Below, piece after piece: positions 58,577 through 64,000 of a stretch of 64,000 bases of DNA; the stretch's first letter is position 1; each line of letters opens with the position of its first letter. This DNA comes from Madurella fahalii (taxonomy: Eukaryota; Ascomycota; Sordariomycetes; Sordariales): positions 7,812,001 through 7,876,000 of the forward strand of contig CM056874.1 of NCBI GenBank assembly GCA_029876055.1, in the 5' to 3' direction. The notes under the pieces are model-generated. The model saw only the letters and a program-made list of their open reading frames with translations, made no database searches and was not told the origin of the DNA. Both the position numbers and the translations under genes were made by a program.

Positions 58577-60147
58577 AGGGCATGACAACATCATGGCCAA
58601 GAACCCCCCCTCTGTCCCGGCTAGGTAGTATTTTCCCGCAGACTGCAAGATAAAGAGAGACATTGAGATTCCAAGCTCTTTCTCTTCCACTGCCCCAGTG
58701 CCCCGTGGTGTCTTAAGGGGAGTAGCGACTTACGTACAGCATCATTTGGACTTTCAACTACGGCAAGTCTTGCTACGAACAAACTTGGAGTTTCAGGCAG
58801 GATATATCTGACTTTGGGCGAATCGTCCTCTCCCTGCAGAACAAGGTCACTGCTGGTGCGAGCCAACCGAAGCCTTCCGGCAACTTATCTGTGGCATCGA
58901 GACGTAGAGCTATCCGATATAGGCGGAAATCGTGACACTGAACATTGAACATAGAGTACTCAAGTGACAGGTCACAAAGCCAAGTCTCACTACGCATCCT
59001 TCGCTGCGGAAGCTGGGCGTTGACGTGGGAGGGAGCTAATGCCTGTAGGCAGCGCCCCTCGGCCACGCCACAGCCCTGGACAGCCGTATGTAGCCGTGGA
59101 TCCCATGTGGACAGACCTCATGATACTGTCAGGAACGACTGCGGAGGTGGTACTGTACATGGAACACGTTGGAGACGAGTGATGATACATGACTTCTACC
59201 TCGACCTCGAGCACATAGGATGAGTTCTGAGGGTCAACCCGACCCGGTAGCATACAAGGGGCGTGATCTGTATGGCGATGACTTTGTCTGCAGCAGGATT
59301 GGTCACGATCCCGCAACTGCGATGGTTTCCGTCAGCCACCAATCAGCGCCTGGTTTCGCCTCTAGTTCAACACTTTCCTCACAACTCAGCAGATACGACA
59401 AATGGCGAACAATCCCACCGACGGCTTTCCAGTCACCAACCCGTTATCTCACTAAGGCCAAGCCAGGGATGACAATCGCCGGAGGCGACGCTAACACCCA
59501 AACGAAGCCATAATCCGCAGATCACGCAATCACATCGAGATTTGCCAAGAACAGTAGCCTCGGCCTCCTGGGCTTCTCACAAAGAACCTCACAGACAGGG
59601 CTGCAGTTTGTTTGTCATACCGCAGCTCATTGAGTGAGACATGTGCCTCCCCAAAAAGGAGAGAGAGAGAGGGAGATGGTATCGTCCAACAGGTTGAGTT
59701 ATTTGCATCTGCGTGTCGACGGCATCATCATCAAAGAAACTACCACCAGTCCTTACATGTAATACAAGACCAGACTAGACTAGGTACTACTTGGGTGGGA
59801 CAGGGGCCGAGGGCCAACGCGCTTCGAGGCGAGATTACACGGTGCGGGACCTTTCCCCCCATGGCGGGCTTTCCCCGGATCGGGCGGGGCCGGTGGTGGG
59901 ATTGCAATCAAAAGTCCTTCGGTGGGAGGCCGTGCAGCGTGGCGGCGCCAAAGGCCCGGCCCAAGTCGGGGGAATTGTGCGTGCTGGAAAAAGGGGAGCG
60001 TCCGGAGATGACGTTGACGTTGGCCCGGGGAAAGGAAGGGTGGAGCCGCCTCTGCGTCTGGGCGATATAGACGGAAACCGGGCGTTGGTTTTCTCTCGGT
60101 GAGTTCAGCTTCATCAAAGAGGCAACTCAGCGACGATGCAGTCAGCC

Positions 60148-60182
<35 letters not shown>
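60148..60182 (+). repeat. (CTTG)8 tetranucleotide microsatellite
   Basis: Perfect CTTG units; on the other strand it creates a spurious Gln-Ala-Ser-Lys repeat reading frame. Confidence 0.95.
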
Positions 60183-61045
60183 CCTTCGACGGAAATTTCA
60201 TGCCCCGTTCGCAGCGGCGAATGTCGCACCGAATGATGATGCTCGTCCAGGGTGCCAGGGCCGCCTGCGCCCTGCCAATGCAGCTGCGCGATCTGCTTCA
60301 ACACGCGTAAAGTGCGCGCAGAGACCTGTCATTGGCTGATCGCCCCGTCGTCTTTTGACTTCTCAACGCATGCCAACAGGGCTCGTTGGCTCGAGTTGCA
60401 CGCTCTCACAATTATATCGATCACGCAGCTGGCCTTTTGATTCCCGAGAATCTGGGCCGAGCGGCTGCGGAACCGGAGGCCTTGTTGGTTGTTGCTCCCG
60501 GGAGGACTCTGCAGACTCACTCGAAGCGAGAGCTGACTCGCGCTTAAACCCCAGACGTGGGCTGACAGTCTTCTAAGCTTTGCAGGCCCTCCTTGGTTGC
60601 TAAGAGTCTCTTGCTCATACCCAGTCTCTCGCGCGTTCCGCAATGGCCAACCAATGGCGTTACATGCTGAAACTTGCAATGTTTGCTCTGGGATGGTACG
60701 GCTGCGGCGTATGCAGATCGCGGCCTGCCCTTGAAGACAGTTCTTTTCATCTGGATTCAATCAACCAAACAGTCTGATTTGCCCCCCGCAGTTGAAACAA
60801 GGATTGCAGAAGAACAAGGTGGCTGCTGTAGCTGCCTACACATACGTAGCAACGAGGGCAACGTCGCTGGGAATCCTACGAGATCCAGATGCAACGATGC
60901 GATTTTATTCCCAGGGGCGACGGGGGCTAGTCGAATGTTGTGCATGTGTAGTACAAGTATTGTCGCGGCAGGGCTGGAAGCCGAGGCTGAGCTGGTGGTG
61001 AGGTTATGAAGCACGAGTCCTCAGAAACAAGCTCGGTATTCGTAT

Positions 61046-61059
61046 CACACACACACACA

Positions 61060-61091
<32 letters not shown>

Positions 61092-61092
61092 T
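61046..61092 (+). repeat. (CA)n(CT)n compound microsatellite
   Basis: About 15 bp of CA followed by a longer CT run with one CTTT interruption. Confidence 0.95.
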
Positions 61093-64000
61093 GGCGAATG
61101 GTCTTACCGATTCAGCCTGGTCCTTGTCGGGGCGTTGGAGATCTTGCCTCGTGCCGCCCTTGCAACCCCAACCTCCTCGGGCGCCAAGTCGCGGTCGAGA
61201 GCTGCTTGGACCAGGAACGACTCGCATCCCATCGGTGCCGCCTTTCGTCGGAAGCGCGTCGTAAGTGCAGAAACACCGCCCGCGGCGCGTCTTCGCGTTA
61301 CCCATGTCGGGCGTCTTTGGCTAAATCGCGCGTCGATTGGCCAATTGAGCCCTGCTTTGAAAGTGTTTGACAGAAAGCGGCCGCATCGGCCGAATTTGCT
61401 GTCTGAGCGCTTGTTTCTTCCCGTTGCTCGGCTCTTCCAAAGTCGTTTCCGGGGTATCGAATTAAAACTGGAACACCTGTGCCCCAGAAACATGATCGAC
61501 ATGGTTGCCCAAGAACACCGTGCAGATGAGAAGCCGTGTCTGCAAACGCTTCTGGAAAGTCTGCTGCGATTACTACGGACATTTTTGGGTCCGTGACTTT
61601 GGCCTGCGCCGGTGCCGGCACCGGGGGTTTCCGGGGGGTTCCGCGAGTGGGCGGAGGCTGTGGGCGGAGGCTGTGAGCGGGGAAGGGATAAGGAACCGGA
61701 CAACGCCGCCGAGAGTCTCGGGACTAATTGTAACTTATTGCCTAAAAACCCGAAAGTTCCAGACACTGGGGTGACGCCTCATCAGTGTGACGGTGATGGC
61801 AAGTACTCATCGTGCGCCATTCATTTTGGTGAAACACCGGTAGGCATAGAAATGGCCAGATTGACGAGAAACCGTTTCCGAGCGCCGGGCACATTCCCCA
61901 CCGCAACCGAGAAAATAAAAAGAGAATGTTTCCCGGCCAAGAAAAGCGGTCGCGGGGAAGCGAATACTCAGGCACCAGGGGTAGTCTGCCCACAGGCATG
62001 GAAGCCTCAAGATAGCACTTCATTGGCGGCTTAGCACGGCAACTTGTGAGTCCGCCGTATTTTTCCATGGTTTCGCACGCTGAGGTTCAGCGCTTTGGGC
62101 TCGTCTTGCCGTCCCTTCTAGCGGGAGATGCAACGGCGGCAGGGAATGCTGGGCTGCATGAGCGCTGCGATGGCACTGAGAACCCCACACCAGGAGAGCA
62201 TGCGCTGGGTGTCTAGGTAGGACCCTTTCTGTCTCGTTGGGAAGTGTTTAGATGCCTTGCAGCGAGGTATGTATCGCGATCGCCTCCTTTTACGAGGTGA
62301 CGCCTCCAATATGCATCAGTCCGAGTTCTTTCCGACGGGCTTGCAACCGTGGCGTTCGCATAGGTACAGGAGAGATCCCGGGAATCCGCAACGGGGTCGA
62401 AACGCCCCCGTCCTTGTCGGCACTGTTGGCCAGGTAAAACTCACCCAGGTTCAAAAACCTTTTCTTGGTTGGCCTGAGAGCCGGGAACCAAGCCGCAGCA
62501 CAGGCGGTGAAACGGGGTTGCAAAGCCGGTAATAATCATCGACGACTATCAATCCTAAGCCTAGCTTGTCGCACGGCGCCGTAGTCTCATGCCTATTGGC
62601 GCCGGGCGGCGTCGAGACAGTTCCAGAACGGCTATAATCAGCAAAAACGCCTGGCCTTCCGTGTTCCTTAGGCCCCCCGAACAGAATATTTCCTCGCATC
62701 CAGGTCACCTGCATGTGCATACACGCACACGCAGAGGATCGGGAAAGATCAGGACGGCTGGCCAAAAATAAGGCACCAGGATCGTGCGGCATGCTAGTAA
62801 TTTGAGCGATTCGTCGCTAGACGGAAGGTTGACGTTGCATTTCTGCCTCGCCCTGTCCGGGGGGATCCCACGCTATTATGTTAGCGCAGCTTATTAAGAT
62901 CCGCTCATCCCGGAAGCAGCTAGGGTGGTCATGTGGGGCTTTGATCTCAGGAGATGGGCTGGAGCTGCAATCTCCACATTGACGCCACATCTACGGACCT
63001 TTCTCTTTTCTAGTCTGCTGCCTCAGCCTCGTGTGGCACCTTGCTAGCTCAGCCTTATCGACTGCAGCATTCTTGCAGCATGCGTCGACGGATGCGTCGA
63101 CGGATGTTCTGGAAGCAACAATCCTCGGGCTAGGGGTCCGTGACCCCACTTAACCACCGAGGCGACCGAGCTTGCCATTCTCAGAATTTCGAGTTATAAA
63201 GTGTAGAATTGCTGAGGCGGCTTTTGCGTAGGTATTCGTGCTCATATCCCCGTTGAGACAAGAAAGGGGCACTGTGCAAGTGGTGGCCTACCCCTGACGG
63301 CTCTCTGGATCCGTCGTGAGAGGATACCGATGGAATCGGATCAGGGCCGACTTCAGAACGTCACCGACTCTTCACAATCACGCGCTCAGCAGAAAACGAA
63401 AAAAAAAAAAAACGGTTTTTGCTCTTTGTGGAACTGGGCGAACCGTTTATGTCTCGGGCCTCGCCGCAAAAGCTCTGGTTGGCGTCCTGCAGTTGGTGCA
63501 GTTTGTGCGGCTTGTGGAGCGCTCTGAGGGGCTCGATGGAGCGAGGTGGACTAAGGCAAAACGGGCTTGCGAAGCGACAGCAAGGACCAGGCTCGTGACA
63601 GGTTCACCGCCTGATTTCTGGTCATTGACCCGCCGTTACCGCATCAAATGGAGCACGTAAAATCGGCATTTCCATTCACCGCCGCAAAATGCAAGAGACC
63701 GAGAAGAGGGAGGTCGGGTCCGCAAACGCCGGAGACAGGGTAGCCTGCCGGAGCTTGAACGGTCGGCTTGGCGTGCTGCTCTCGGCAGCACCGAACACTC
63801 CCTCTAGCTGTGCGGTGCGGTTTCTGTGTAAAAGATCGTTAGGCCACTCGCCGATTTCCATTCCAGGGGACTCCCGTCTCTCGACATCTGGTTGCAGAGG
63901 AAACACCCTTGACCTATGTCATTTACCGTGCAACCTGCTCCATCAGCTAGCATCAAAGCAGAGCGGGAACAGAAAAAAAAAAGCAGAGTTCTGCTGCCCC

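Larger units (their letters stand above)
55155..64000. other. 8.8-kb gene desert at the right edge
   Basis: No supportable gene on either strand. The part from about 56 to 58.6 kb is AT-rich with many short stops and contains a 155-bp palindrome (58422-58576). Microsatellites are at 60148-60182 and 61046-61092. A 97-codon frame at 59220-59513 and a 153-codon minus-strand frame at 56626-57084 lack domains or splice support. Decayed transposon DNA is possible but not shown. Confidence 0.5.

Noticed and set aside
59220..59513. 97-codon frame with an ATG start
   Set aside because: Plausible composition but no homology recognised, and overlapping frames on the other strand are equally long.
59780..60304. 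Frame with Gln-Ala-Ser-Lys repeats
   Set aside because: The repeat is a direct translation of the CTTG microsatellite; nothing else supports a gene.

Overview
This is nuclear DNA from a filamentous ascomycete, most likely a Sordariomycete (Neurospora/Chaetomium-like). Genes on both strands are broken by short introns (about 49-181 bp) with GTRNGT donors, CTAAC/CTGAC branch sites and YAG acceptors. The predicted proteins look closest to the Neurospora/Chaetomium group: an L-arabinitol dehydrogenase, a BAP31 homologue, an Efm2-type methyltransferase, PNGase and a DUF1479 protein. No bacterial operons, rRNA, CRISPR or convincing tRNA genes were seen. All gene models were spliced by hand; exon joins are listed with each gene and all preserve frame unless stated.

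Layout. 0-7.3 kb: an orphan protein, an Efm2/FAM86-type methyltransferase (+) and a six-exon protein of unknown function (-). 10.6-14.5 kb: RPB10 (-, four tiny exons, one GC-AG intron) and the rRNA-processing factor NAN1/UTP17 (+) diverge from a 412-bp promoter. 15.2-22.7 kb: a 2OG-Fe(II) oxygenase, an 80-residue zinc-finger protein, a helix-hairpin-helix protein, a DUF1479 oxygenase and a BAP31/Yet3 ER protein. 24.3-28.5 kb: a 60-residue secreted Cys-containing peptide, L-arabinitol 4-dehydrogenase and ATP synthase subunit g.

31.8-40.6 kb looks like a decayed secondary-metabolism locus. It holds a LaeA-like methyltransferase broken by a 4-bp duplication in its SAM-binding motif, a shattered C-methyltransferase domain of a highly reducing polyketide synthase, and a shattered MFS efflux transporter that meets the PKS relic tail to tail. 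Beyond it, 41.0-55.2 kb returns to housekeeping genes: alkaline ceramidase, nicotinate phosphoribosyltransferase, UTP4 and PNG1. The last 9 kb has no supportable gene but contains a 155-bp near-perfect palindrome.

How the genes relate: RPB10 (shared subunit of Pol I, II and III), NAN1/UTP17 and UTP4 all serve ribosome production; the last two belong to the same t-UTP/UtpA subcomplex. The others are unlinked metabolic or housekeeping functions. The most notable items are the secreted peptide, the palindrome, the broken LaeA-like gene with its PKS/MFS relics, and the two small multi-exon genes that simple ORF scans miss.
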